Below, piece after piece: positions 16,287 through 23,358 of a stretch of DNA of 64,000 nt. The position numbers were made by a program, and so were the translations under genes. Origin of the DNA: Nonomuraea sp. NEAU-A123 (lineage in GTDB: Bacteria; Actinomycetota; Actinomycetes; Streptosporangiales; Streptosporangiaceae); NCBI RefSeq assembly GCF_018603905.1, contig NZ_JAHFZZ010000025.1:62001-126000 (forward strand), in the 5' to 3' direction. Under the pieces are notes generated by a model. It was not told the DNA's origin, made no database searches, and worked only from the letters and a program-made list of their open reading frames with translations. The first letter of the stretch is position 1. The number at the start of each line of letters is the position of its first letter.

Positions 16287-16766
16287 ATGGCGACAACGAC
16301 GAGAACGACGGATCGCGGGATGGCGTACTTTCCGCGACTCGCCGCCGAGCGGCTGGACATCGCGCTGTGCCGGGCGTCGGCCGCCGTGGCCCGCGCCGCC
16401 GACGTTCATGCCGCCGGGGAAGGGCTCGGAGTCGGGCAACATCTCGTACTCCAGATGCTCGACGCCGTCGGCCCCTGCTCTCAGCAGACGCTCAGCGACG
16501 AACTCCGGATCGACCGCAGCGTGATGGTCGGCGTCTGCGACGATCTGGAGCAGGCGGGCCACGTCCGCAGAGAACGCAACCCCCGCGACCGGCGCTCCTA
16601 CGCCGTCACCATCACCGACTCGGGCCGCCGGCGGCTCGCCCAGGCCCAAGCCTTGATCCCGGCCTTCCTTGAGGACACCTTCCAGGCCCTCACCCCCGAC
16701 GAGCGCGGGCAGTTGAGCGCGATCCTCGCCAAACTCCTGCAGGTCGGCGCCGGCGACCCTCGCTGA
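16287..16766 (+). CDS. MarR family transcriptional regulator
   Basis: The 159-residue winged-helix protein has VGQHLVLQMLDAVGPCSQQTLSDELRIDRSVMVGVCDDLEQAGHV as the DNA-binding helices and the RRERNPRDRRSYAVTITDSG wing, which contains the DxRs signature. The start at 16287 has an AGAGGGAGAG ribosome site. It is divergent from a DHA2 transporter remnant and the nitroreductase gene behind it. MarR proteins usually repress such neighbours and respond to phenolic or drug ligands. Confidence 0.9.
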   Translation: MATTTRTTDRGMAYFPRLAAERLDIALCRASAAVARAADVHAAGEGLGVGQHLVLQMLDAVGPCSQQTLSDELRIDRSVMVGVCDDLEQAGHVRRERNPRDRRSYAVTITDSGRRRLAQAQALIPAFLEDTFQALTPDERGQLSAILAKLLQVGAGDPR

Positions 16767-16918
16767 CGCCGTCCCGGGGCCCGCCTACGACACCGTCCTG
16801 GGCAAGGAGAGTCAGCCTGCCGTACGACTTGGAGGACCATTGCGGACGGGAGACAGGAATGCCCGGCGGACGATATGGGCGCCGACATTCCCGGCGCTTT
16901 CGGTAGGCCGACGAGGTA

Positions 16919-17353
16919 CTACGCCTGGATGAAGCCGAGTTGCCGCAGCTGTGAGTAGATGTCGACGACTCCCCAGATGTCGGCGATCTGGCCGTCGGCA
17001 AAGCGGGCGATAAAAATCTCCTGGTAGGTGACGGATTTGCCGGTCGGCGGCATGCCCCGGTACTCACCGGAGTTGGTCCCGGTGACCGTCTGCCGAGCGA
17101 CGATCTTGTCACCCTCGGCAAGCAGGTCCTCGACCGTTACGTGAATGTCGGGGAACGCGCGCAGGAGGATCTCCCATACGCGCTTTTGTGCCTGCACCGC
17201 GGTCACGTCAGTCGGCTCCGCCGTGTGGAACCGCCCGTCCGGGTGAATGAACTCGTCGATCGCCTTCGAGATGACCTCCAGATCGCCACTGTTGATGGCG
17301 TCGTGGAAGTGGTGGTACGTCTCCTTGTTGCGTAGTTCCTGGCCTGCTGACAT
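16919..17353 (-). CDS. SnoaL-like polyketide cyclase/ester cyclase family protein
   Basis: The 144-residue protein has an NTF2-like fold: FHDAINSGDLEVISKAIDEFIHPDGRFH, then FPDIHVTVEDLLAEGDKIVARQTVTGTNSGEYRGMPPTGKSVTY, then FADGQIADIWGVVDIYSQLRQLG. This is the standard ester-cyclase/SnoaL pattern. The function is undetermined, since such proteins are frequent accessory proteins. It stands alone and a 9-bp hairpin lies 38 bases upstream of its start. Confidence 0.85.
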   Translation of the reverse strand: MSAGQELRNKETYHHFHDAINSGDLEVISKAIDEFIHPDGRFHTAEPTDVTAVQAQKRVWEILLRAFPDIHVTVEDLLAEGDKIVARQTVTGTNSGEYRGMPPTGKSVTYQEIFIARFADGQIADIWGVVDIYSQLRQLGFIQA

Positions 17354-17390
17354 GTCGCCTCGCCTTAGATCGAGATGCGGTCATAGATAT

Positions 17391-17414
17391 GACGCTGGTG
17401 GTGAAACCAGCGTC
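17391..17414. promoter_or_regulatory. Inverted repeat upstream of SnoaL-like gene
   Basis: GACGCTGGT, a 6-base loop, then ACCAGCGTC. It is positioned in the 5' region of the minus-strand gene starting at 17353. It could be an operator or an mRNA leader hairpin. Confidence 0.45.
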
Positions 17415-17597
17415 TCGATACTTAATGACGAGATAGCCCCTCGGAATGTGATGCGGGAGCTCGCCGAGTTTCGCAGTCGGTGCGCAGACAGGGACCACGA
17501 ATTCGGGCCTTGACCTGGGAACGGGGCGACCCGGAAAAGCAGCGGCGCCAGCCGGCACACCAGCCCCGGCGCCACCTTCACCCCGACAGGCTGACGA

Positions 17598-18500
17598 TCA
17601 TCCGAGCCTCTCCTGCGGTTCGCCGGCGACCCAGTCCCAGCCGGTGATCGTGGTACGCATCAGGCAGGCGGCGGTTGACAGGTGACTGTCGGCGCCCCAG
17701 AACAGGGTGAGCGCGCGCCGGCAGTCGGGGCTGTCGACGGCGATCCAGGCGAGGAGGGCACGGGTGGTGGCCCGCCGCGCGATGGCGGGGATGAGACCGA
17801 TGCCGAGTCCCACGCTGACGAGGTCGGCTATGGCGCTGTGCTCATCACTCTCGCAGACGATCTTCGGTGTCAGGCCTCTGGCGGCGAAGAGCCGATCGAG
17901 GAGCCGGCGTTGCCAGTGCCCCTGGCGTGCGGTGATAAAAGGCTGATCGGCGAGTTCGTCCATGCTCACCGAGGTACGGCCCGCCAGCGGATGATCCAGT
18001 GGGGTGGCCACCCCCACCGCCTCATCGAGCAGCTGCGTCGCCGCCAAGCCCTCGGCGTGGATCGGCTGTGAGGCGATGCACAGATCGACCTCTTGGGCCC
18101 GCAGGCGGCGGGCCATGTCCTCGGCCGGCATCCAGTGGAGTTCGACCTCGATGGCGGGATGAGCTCGCTTGTAGGCCGCCAGCGGTCCGGTGAGCGTGAG
18201 GAAGGTTTCCGACGCCAGCCTCACGGTGCCCACACCCTCGCTGGTGGCCTCGGCGACGGCTCGCCGCCCCGCGTCGAGCTCACCCAGGGAGCGTTCGACG
18301 TAACCGCGGAAGAGCTTGCCCGTGTCGTTCAGTCGGAGCCGGCCGCTCCGATCGAACAGCGGCGTGCCCAGCTCGTTCTCCAAGCGGGCCATGGTACGGC
18401 TCAGCGAAGGCTGGGCGATGCGCAGCTCGTCGGCCGCCCGGCTGAGGTGTTCCAGCCGCGCCACCACCAGGAACTGCCTGAGCGTGTTGAGGTCCATCAT
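17598..18500 (-). CDS. LysR family transcriptional regulator
   Basis: A full-length 300-residue LysR protein. The N-terminal HTH is MMDLNTLRQFLVVARLEHLS with IAQPSLSRTMARLENELG, then DRSGRLRLNDTGKLF. A periplasmic-binding-protein-like effector domain runs from VGTVRLASETFLTLTGPLAA to the C-terminus. The start at 18500 has GGGGAGGC in front. It is divergent from a membrane protein/multicopper oxidase pair, which it probably regulates. An ATCTT-N4-AAGAT repeat is in the gap. Confidence 0.92.
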   Translation of the reverse strand: MMDLNTLRQFLVVARLEHLSRAADELRIAQPSLSRTMARLENELGTPLFDRSGRLRLNDTGKLFRGYVERSLGELDAGRRAVAEATSEGVGTVRLASETFLTLTGPLAAYKRAHPAIEVELHWMPAEDMARRLRAQEVDLCIASQPIHAEGLAATQLLDEAVGVATPLDHPLAGRTSVSMDELADQPFITARQGHWQRRLLDRLFAARGLTPKIVCESDEHSAIADLVSVGLGIGLIPAIARRATTRALLAWIAVDSPDCRRALTLFWGADSHLSTAACLMRTTITGWDWVAGEPQERLG

Positions 18501-18532
18501 GCCTCCCCATACATAACGCCATAGCAATATTG

Positions 18533-18546
18533 ATCTTAGGCAAGAT
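18533..18546. promoter_or_regulatory. LysR-box-like inverted repeat
   Basis: ATCTTAGGCAAGAT (5-bp arms, 4-base spacer) lies in the 105-base gap between the LysR gene and the divergent membrane protein gene. It fits the T-N11-A style of LysR sites. GCCATAG is present on both flanks. Confidence 0.5.
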
Positions 18547-18605
18547 AACTCACAAGCCATAGTGTCTAAGCGTTTGCACATGGGACAGAGTGAGGAGGAT
18601 CCCTC

Positions 18606-19031
18606 ATGGCCAACCGCCTGGGATCCGATGCCGCGCATCGGACGACACCCACGGGGTGGACATTACGGGCCGCCGTCAGCGCGCATGTGGTGGCGATCGT
18701 CGGCCAGCCGGTGTTCGCCGGGGCGTACCTGACCGGTGACTTCGACAGTCTGCGCTGGCACGCGGTCGGCGCCGACGTGGTCACCTCCATCGGCTATCTG
18801 CAGGTGATCGTGGCGATCGTGGTGTGGATTCGGCTGCGTCAGGTCTGGCCGTTCCTTGCCACGTTGGCGGTGGTGGCGGCCGAGACCGTGCAGTACTTCG
18901 CCGGGTTGGACGGCGCGCTGTGGTTGCACATCCCGTTGGGGGTGATGACCGTCGTCGCGCTCGTCGTACTGTTCATCGCCCTCTGGCGCCAACCCTTGCC
19001 GCGTCGAGCGCGGGAGGCCCGCGATGCGTGA
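18606..19031 (+). CDS. Small four-helix membrane protein
   Basis: The 141-residue protein has four hydrophobic segments: AAVSAHVVAIVGQPVFAGAY, VVTSIGYLQVIVAIVVWI, VWPFLATLAVVAAETVQYF, and WLHIPLGVMTVVALVVLFIA. His residues in helices 1 and 4 (SAHVVA, WLHIPLG) could bind heme or metal, which is speculative. Its stop overlaps the multicopper oxidase start at 19024, so the two are translationally coupled and probably function together at the membrane. Confidence 0.8.
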   Translation: MANRLGSDAAHRTTPTGWTLRAAVSAHVVAIVGQPVFAGAYLTGDFDSLRWHAVGADVVTSIGYLQVIVAIVVWIRLRQVWPFLATLAVVAAETVQYFAGLDGALWLHIPLGVMTVVALVVLFIALWRQPLPRRAREARDA

Positions 19032-20604
19032 GCGTGACATGACCAGGCGGCAGGTACTGGGCATCGGCGGGGCGCTCGGGCTGATGGCGGCCACCGGGCT
19101 GTCGGCCTCGGCGGCGCTGGCGCGCAGGCCGTCGATCACCGGTGCCGAGTCGCGCAGTGCCCTACCGCTACCGCCGCCTTTCCAGGTGCCGCTGCCGATC
19201 CCCTCCGTACTGGCACCGGTCAGCACCTCGGGCGGCACCGACCGTTACGCGATCACCCAGCGCGAAGCGAGCATGGAAATCCTGCCCGGCATCAGGACCC
19301 CGCTATGGACCTACGAAGGCACCTTCCCAGGGCCGACGATCGAGTCGCGCCGCGGCCGGCCGATCACCGTGACGCACCGCAATGAACTGCCCGTGCCGAC
19401 CGTCGTACACCTGCACGGCGGACGGACCCCGGCGGCTTCCGACGGGTACCCGACCGACCTCGTCCTGCCCGAGGGCTGGCCGGAGACCGCCATGCACACG
19501 GGGCACGGCATGCACGATCCGCGTGCGGTGGTGACCAAGCTGACACGGGACTACACCTTTCCGCTGGACCAGCGGCCGACGCTGCTGTGGTACCACGACC
19601 ACCGGATGGACTTCACCGCCCCGGCGATCTGGCGCGGCCTGGCCGGGCTGCACATCGTCCGCGACGACGCCGAGGACGCACTCGGCCTGCCCACGGGGCC
19701 ACGCGAACTACCTCTGATGATCGCCGACCGAACGTTCGCCGCCGACGGCAGCCTCGCCTACCCCGCCCTCGACCCCACCCTGCGGGAGCGGCCGGGCGTG
19801 ACCGACCCGTATCTCGCCGGCGTCCTCGGCGACGTGATCTTGGTCAACGGCGCCCCCTGGCCCGTACACGAGGCCGACGCGGCCCGCTACCGGCTGCGCA
19901 TCCTGAACGCCTCCAATGCCCGGCACTACGAACTCGAAGCGGTCACCGACGACGGGCACCGGCTCGACCTCGTCCAGATCGGCGCCGACCAGGGACTGCT
20001 CGCGGCGCCGGTCACCCACCGCGCCCTGCCGATCGCGCCGGCCGAACGCTACGACGTGATCATCGACTTCTCCGGTGTCGCGATCGGCAGCCGCGTCAGA
20101 GTCGTCAACCGGCTCGGCTCTGGCCGTACCCGCGACGTGATGGCCTTCCGCATCGCGCGCAACGCCACCGACGACAGCCGCATCCCGCGCACGCTCTCGG
20201 ACGATCTGCCGGCTTGGCGCAGGTCGGACGCCGTCAGGGTGCGCGAGTTCTCCTTCCGTACCGGGCGGATGCGCGGTGGTCACGGGTGGCTGATCGGCGG
20301 CCTGCCGTTCGACCCAAGCCGCTCCGATGTCACCGCCAGTCTGGGCGATGTCGAGGTGTGGCGGCTGATCGCCGACGTTCATCATCCCGTCCACCTGCAC
20401 CTGGTCGGCTTCCGGGTGCTCTCACGCGGCGGCCGGCCGCCGCTGCCGCACGACGCGGGTCTCAAGGACACCGTCTCCTTGCGGCCGGGCGAATCGGTGG
20501 AGATCATCACCCGTTTCGACGGTTACCGAGGCCGTTACCTCTTCCACTGCCACAACGCCGAGCACGAGGACATGGGCATGATGGCCAACCTCGAGATCAT
20601 CTGA
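19024..20604 (+). CDS. Multicopper oxidase with Tat signal
   Basis: The 526-residue protein begins with a twin-arginine signal (MTRRQVLGIGGALGLMAATG, RR at 8-9), so it is exported folded. All copper-ligand motifs are visible: VHLHGG, LWYHDHRMD, HHPVHLHLVGFRVL, and HCHNAEHEDMGMM with the type-1 Cys, His and Met ligands. The layout suits a CotA/bilirubin-oxidase-like three-domain laccase, and substrates may be phenols, metals or bilirubin. It overlaps a small membrane protein gene and is followed by a flavoprotein reductase remnant. LysR control from the divergent gene is likely. Confidence 0.92.
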   Translation: MRERDMTRRQVLGIGGALGLMAATGLSASAALARRPSITGAESRSALPLPPPFQVPLPIPSVLAPVSTSGGTDRYAITQREASMEILPGIRTPLWTYEGTFPGPTIESRRGRPITVTHRNELPVPTVVHLHGGRTPAASDGYPTDLVLPEGWPETAMHTGHGMHDPRAVVTKLTRDYTFPLDQRPTLLWYHDHRMDFTAPAIWRGLAGLHIVRDDAEDALGLPTGPRELPLMIADRTFAADGSLAYPALDPTLRERPGVTDPYLAGVLGDVILVNGAPWPVHEADAARYRLRILNASNARHYELEAVTDDGHRLDLVQIGADQGLLAAPVTHRALPIAPAERYDVIIDFSGVAIGSRVRVVNRLGSGRTRDVMAFRIARNATDDSRIPRTLSDDLPAWRRSDAVRVREFSFRTGRMRGGHGWLIGGLPFDPSRSDVTASLGDVEVWRLIADVHHPVHLHLVGFRVLSRGGRPPLPHDAGLKDTVSLRPGESVEIITRFDGYRGRYLFHCHNAEHEDMGMMANLEII

Positions 20605-20631
20605 CATATCAGCATCTAGGAGAGCATTGTC

Positions 20632-20858
20632 ATGTCTGCCGATGCCGGCATCGTCATCATCGGGGCGAGCCTGGCCGGAGCCAGCGCCGCATCTCCACCC
20701 CGCGCCGTCCAAGGGCTATCTCCTGGGCAACTACCGAGGTCGGCGACTTCGATGTCCTGGAGCCGGGGTTCTACGCGGACCAGGACATCACCCTGGCACT
20801 CGGCTCCCCCGCCACCTCTCTCGACCTAGCCGCCGACCGCCTTTACATTGTAGATTAA
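20632..20858 (+). pseudogene. Ferredoxin/rubredoxin reductase remnant
   Basis: The start MSADAGIVIIGASLAGASAA is an FAD-binding GxGxxA-type N-terminus. A deletion then leads in another frame to PSKGYLLGNY and, in a third, to EVGDFDVLEPGFYADQDITL and LGSPATSLDLAADRLYIVD. These parallel the first 85 residues of ferredoxin reductases, with about a third lost and two frameshifts. No C-terminal part is present. Confidence 0.65.
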
Positions 20859-21006
20859 TAACGCCGCCGAAGCACGATCGCGAATTGCGACCACCGGTTA
20901 CAGGTGGCGGCTACTTGCGTGATTCTTAGTTGTCAGTCATGTGAGGCAAGTAAGGTTGGCGCGCCCTTCCCCCTCAAGTCTGCTTGTTGAAGATCTCGCC
21001 GCTGTC

Positions 21007-21657
21007 TCAGGTCTTCGCCTGGACGCGCGCAAAGAGAACCGCCTCTGGAGCGCTCTCGTCGAGGTTGAGCAGCATTTGGGCCTCGACCGTGAACCCGGCA
21101 TCGCCCAGCCAGCCCGCCACCTGCGTGGGCTGACGCCGGTTAACATGGACCTTCATGGGATGGCCGCCGTACCCCCGCGTCTTCAGCCGTGATTCGTCGC
21201 CGACGTGAAACCCGAGCAGCAGCGTCCCGCCGGGCCGTAGCACCCGCTTGAAGTGACCGAAGGCCGTGGGAACCGCGTCGTCGGGGACGTGAATCAGCGA
21301 CCAGAAAGCGATCAGGGCGGCGACTGAGGCGTCAGGGAGGTCGAGATCGGTCATAGACCCCACCTCGAACCGCAGATGGGGATGGTCACGCCGGGCCACG
21401 TCGATCATCACGGGAGAAAGGTCGATTCCGAACGCGTCGAGGCCCAACTCCTGCAGGTGAGCCGTGACATGCCCAGGTCCGCAACCCACATCAGCCACCA
21501 GTCCGCCTCCGCCGGTGCGAACCAGCTCAGCGAACAACGACAGGGCTGCCCGGAGATACGGGTACTCGCCCAGCGCCTCGCGCATCTGGTCGGCGTAGCT
21601 GAATGCGACCGTGTCATAGGAGGACCGGGTGTCCTCCAGCCAGTTGTCCGTGTTCAT
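21007..21657 (-). CDS. Class I SAM-dependent methyltransferase
   Basis: The 216-residue protein has motif I LVADVGCGPGHVTAHL, the acidic post-I strand GIDLSPVMIDVARR, and motif II/III regions DLDLPDASVAALIAFWSLIH and LRPGGTLLLGFHVG. Substrates in this subgroup are small molecules, rarely known. ATG 21657 (MNTDNWLEDTRSSYDTVA) is chosen because the family N-terminus begins there. The open frame upstream belongs to unrelated gene debris. Confidence 0.88.
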   Translation of the reverse strand: MNTDNWLEDTRSSYDTVAFSYADQMREALGEYPYLRAALSLFAELVRTGGGGLVADVGCGPGHVTAHLQELGLDAFGIDLSPVMIDVARRDHPHLRFEVGSMTDLDLPDASVAALIAFWSLIHVPDDAVPTAFGHFKRVLRPGGTLLLGFHVGDESRLKTRGYGGHPMKVHVNRRQPTQVAGWLGDAGFTVEAQMLLNLDESAPEAVLFARVQAKT

Positions 21658-21744
21658 GCGCTGACACCCTAGTTCAGTGATCAAGAACTTCAAGGGCGTG
21701 CTCACTGCGGACAGCTTCTCAGCATGGCCGGTGGAGCGGGGTGA

Positions 21745-21981
21745 CGTAGTGATCAGATGGGGTGGGCTCATCAGCGCCTCATGGGCGGTGCGCCGCCGGC
21801 GCACTGGCATGGGACGCGGGTCGTGCACCAGGCGGTGCCGGGATTCCGTGCGCCACTGTTCTTCGACGCGTTCGGCGAGGGTTTGAGCGGCGGCCTTCAC
21901 GTTGGTGATGTCCGAGCACCCTGACGACCCAGCCCGAGCAGCACGATAAAGGCCAGCGCAGCCATGAGAACCGGCCAGCGG
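21745..21981 (-). pseudogene. Fragment resembling the N-terminal region of an nSTAND/NACHT-type NTPase
   Basis: One frame encodes a hydrophobic helix (WPVLMAALAFIVLLGLG). After a frame change it continues as TLAERVEEQWRTESRHRLVH, then DPRPMPVRR and ALMSPPHLI. The EQWR-E-xxR-L-DPxPxPVRW pattern is what I associate with the segment before the NTPase in actinobacterial conflict NTPases. There is no NTPase domain. The fragment directly abuts a beta-lactamase-like fragment. Confidence 0.4.
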
Positions 21982-22080
21982 GCAGTCCTCGATGAGCGTC
22001 ATCGCACACGCGGCGACGATCGGCTTTGTCATCGAGCCGATGCGACAGATCGTGTCGCCCGCCATCGGCGCCCTGCGGGG
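21982..22080 (-). pseudogene. Serine beta-lactamase/transpeptidase-like fragment
   Basis: About 30 codons read AGDTICRIGSMTKPIVAACA then MTLIEDC, the SxxK active-site segment of class C-like serine hydrolases (commonly DTIFRIASMTKPI). The rest of the gene is missing on both sides. Confidence 0.6.
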
Positions 22081-22092
22081 AGCCCGCCACGC

Positions 22093-23205
22093 TCAGGCCT
22101 CCGCCAAGACGAGCATGCCGCCGGGCTCGCTGCGGATCCGTCCCCCGAAACCGCGTCCGGCCTTGTCGAGGGTCGCGCGCAGCCACTCGGCGTCGCCGGG
22201 TTCGGCGTGGCAGAGCCGCATGCGCCGGGCCCGCACGGGCGCCATGCGCAGGGCGGCAAGCCGTCCGGAGTCCGCCTCGAGCGAGGCGAGGTAGAGCAGC
22301 CGCAGGTCGTCGTGGTACTCCTCGTACCCGCTGATCCCCTCGTAGTCGTCGATCAGGTCTCCGCAGCCGTACAGGATCAGCCGGCCGCGATACACCTCGA
22401 TCGGGCGCGGATGGTGCGAGGAGTGCCCGTGTACCACGTCGACGCCGCCGTCGATGAGCGCGTGCGCGAAGAGGACCTGTTCCCGGGAGACCGGATACCC
22501 CCAGTTGGAGCCCCAGTGGACGGAGGCCACCGCGATATCCCCCGGCCGCTTCTCCCCCCGTACCCGCTCGACGATCGCGGCCGCGGCGGCCGGCGACGGC
22601 TCCGGCACGAAGTCGACGCCGGAGCGGTCCGGGGCCGCCGCCCAGTCCGGCGGCACGCCGCTGGAGGGCATGCCGAACGCGAACACCAGCACGCGCCGGC
22701 CTCCCGGCAGGCACACGGTCGCCGGGCGGCGCGCCTCGTCCAGGTCTCGCCCCGCCCCGGCGGCCGCGAGCCCGGCGGAGGCCAGCGCGTCGAGCGTCTC
22801 GGCGAGCCCGGCGCGACCGAAGTCGAGCATGTGATTGTTCGCCAGTACGCAGGCGTCGGGCCGGACCATGGCCAGGCACGGAAGGTTGTCGGGGTTCATG
22901 CGGTAGTGGAGCGCCTTGCCCGGTGCGAACGCATCGCTCTTGGTCACGCTCGTCTCCAGGTTCACCACCCGGGCGTCCTGCGCGTACGCATCCAGGACCG
23001 ACAGCGCGTCGCCCCAGGGCCAGGAGAAGTCGACGGGGCGCGGAATCGGCCCGTTGACCGCCTCGGCGAGCTCGACGTAGGTGCGCGCGTCGTCGACGTG
23101 CGGCTCACACAGGGCGGGATCACCGGGATGCGGCAGGACCTGGTCCACACCGCGGCCGAGCATGACGTCGCCACAGAGAAACAGGGTCACCAAGCCAGCG
23201 ACCAT
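22093..23205 (-). CDS. CapA family protein (PGA_cap metallophosphatase-like)
   Basis: The 370-residue protein has the metallophosphatase-like motifs of CapA proteins: FLCGDVMLGRGVDQ at the N-terminus, VVNLETSVT, ACVLANNHMLDFGRAGL, IAVASVHWGSNWGY and VVHGHSSHHPRPIEVY. The N-terminal VAGLVTLFLCG is a strand rather than a signal peptide, so it is probably cytosolic. CapA homologues act in poly-gamma-glutamate or capsule biosynthesis, but orphan actinobacterial copies have unknown roles. No pgsB/pgsC genes are near. It is divergent from the EACC1-caspase gene at 23359. Confidence 0.88.
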   Translation of the reverse strand: MVAGLVTLFLCGDVMLGRGVDQVLPHPGDPALCEPHVDDARTYVELAEAVNGPIPRPVDFSWPWGDALSVLDAYAQDARVVNLETSVTKSDAFAPGKALHYRMNPDNLPCLAMVRPDACVLANNHMLDFGRAGLAETLDALASAGLAAAGAGRDLDEARRPATVCLPGGRRVLVFAFGMPSSGVPPDWAAAPDRSGVDFVPEPSPAAAAAIVERVRGEKRPGDIAVASVHWGSNWGYPVSREQVLFAHALIDGGVDVVHGHSSHHPRPIEVYRGRLILYGCGDLIDDYEGISGYEEYHDDLRLLYLASLEADSGRLAALRMAPVRARRMRLCHAEPGDAEWLRATLDKAGRGFGGRIRSEPGGMLVLAEA

Positions 23206-23358
23206 GCCTCCATGCTAGGCGGCCCGGCGCCTGCGCGTTGACCCACCTTCCTTCAAGTAGTCAACGCAATGAGAATGCGCAGTGACTCACCGTCACATAG
23301 TGCGTAATATGCGTTAGGCGCCTTGCTCGAGGCGTCCTGTCTCAGCGGGGGTGGGCCC

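Noticed and set aside
22093..23205. Poly-gamma-glutamate capsule operon
   Set aside because: Only the CapA-like gene is present; no ligase or other pgs/cap genes nearby.
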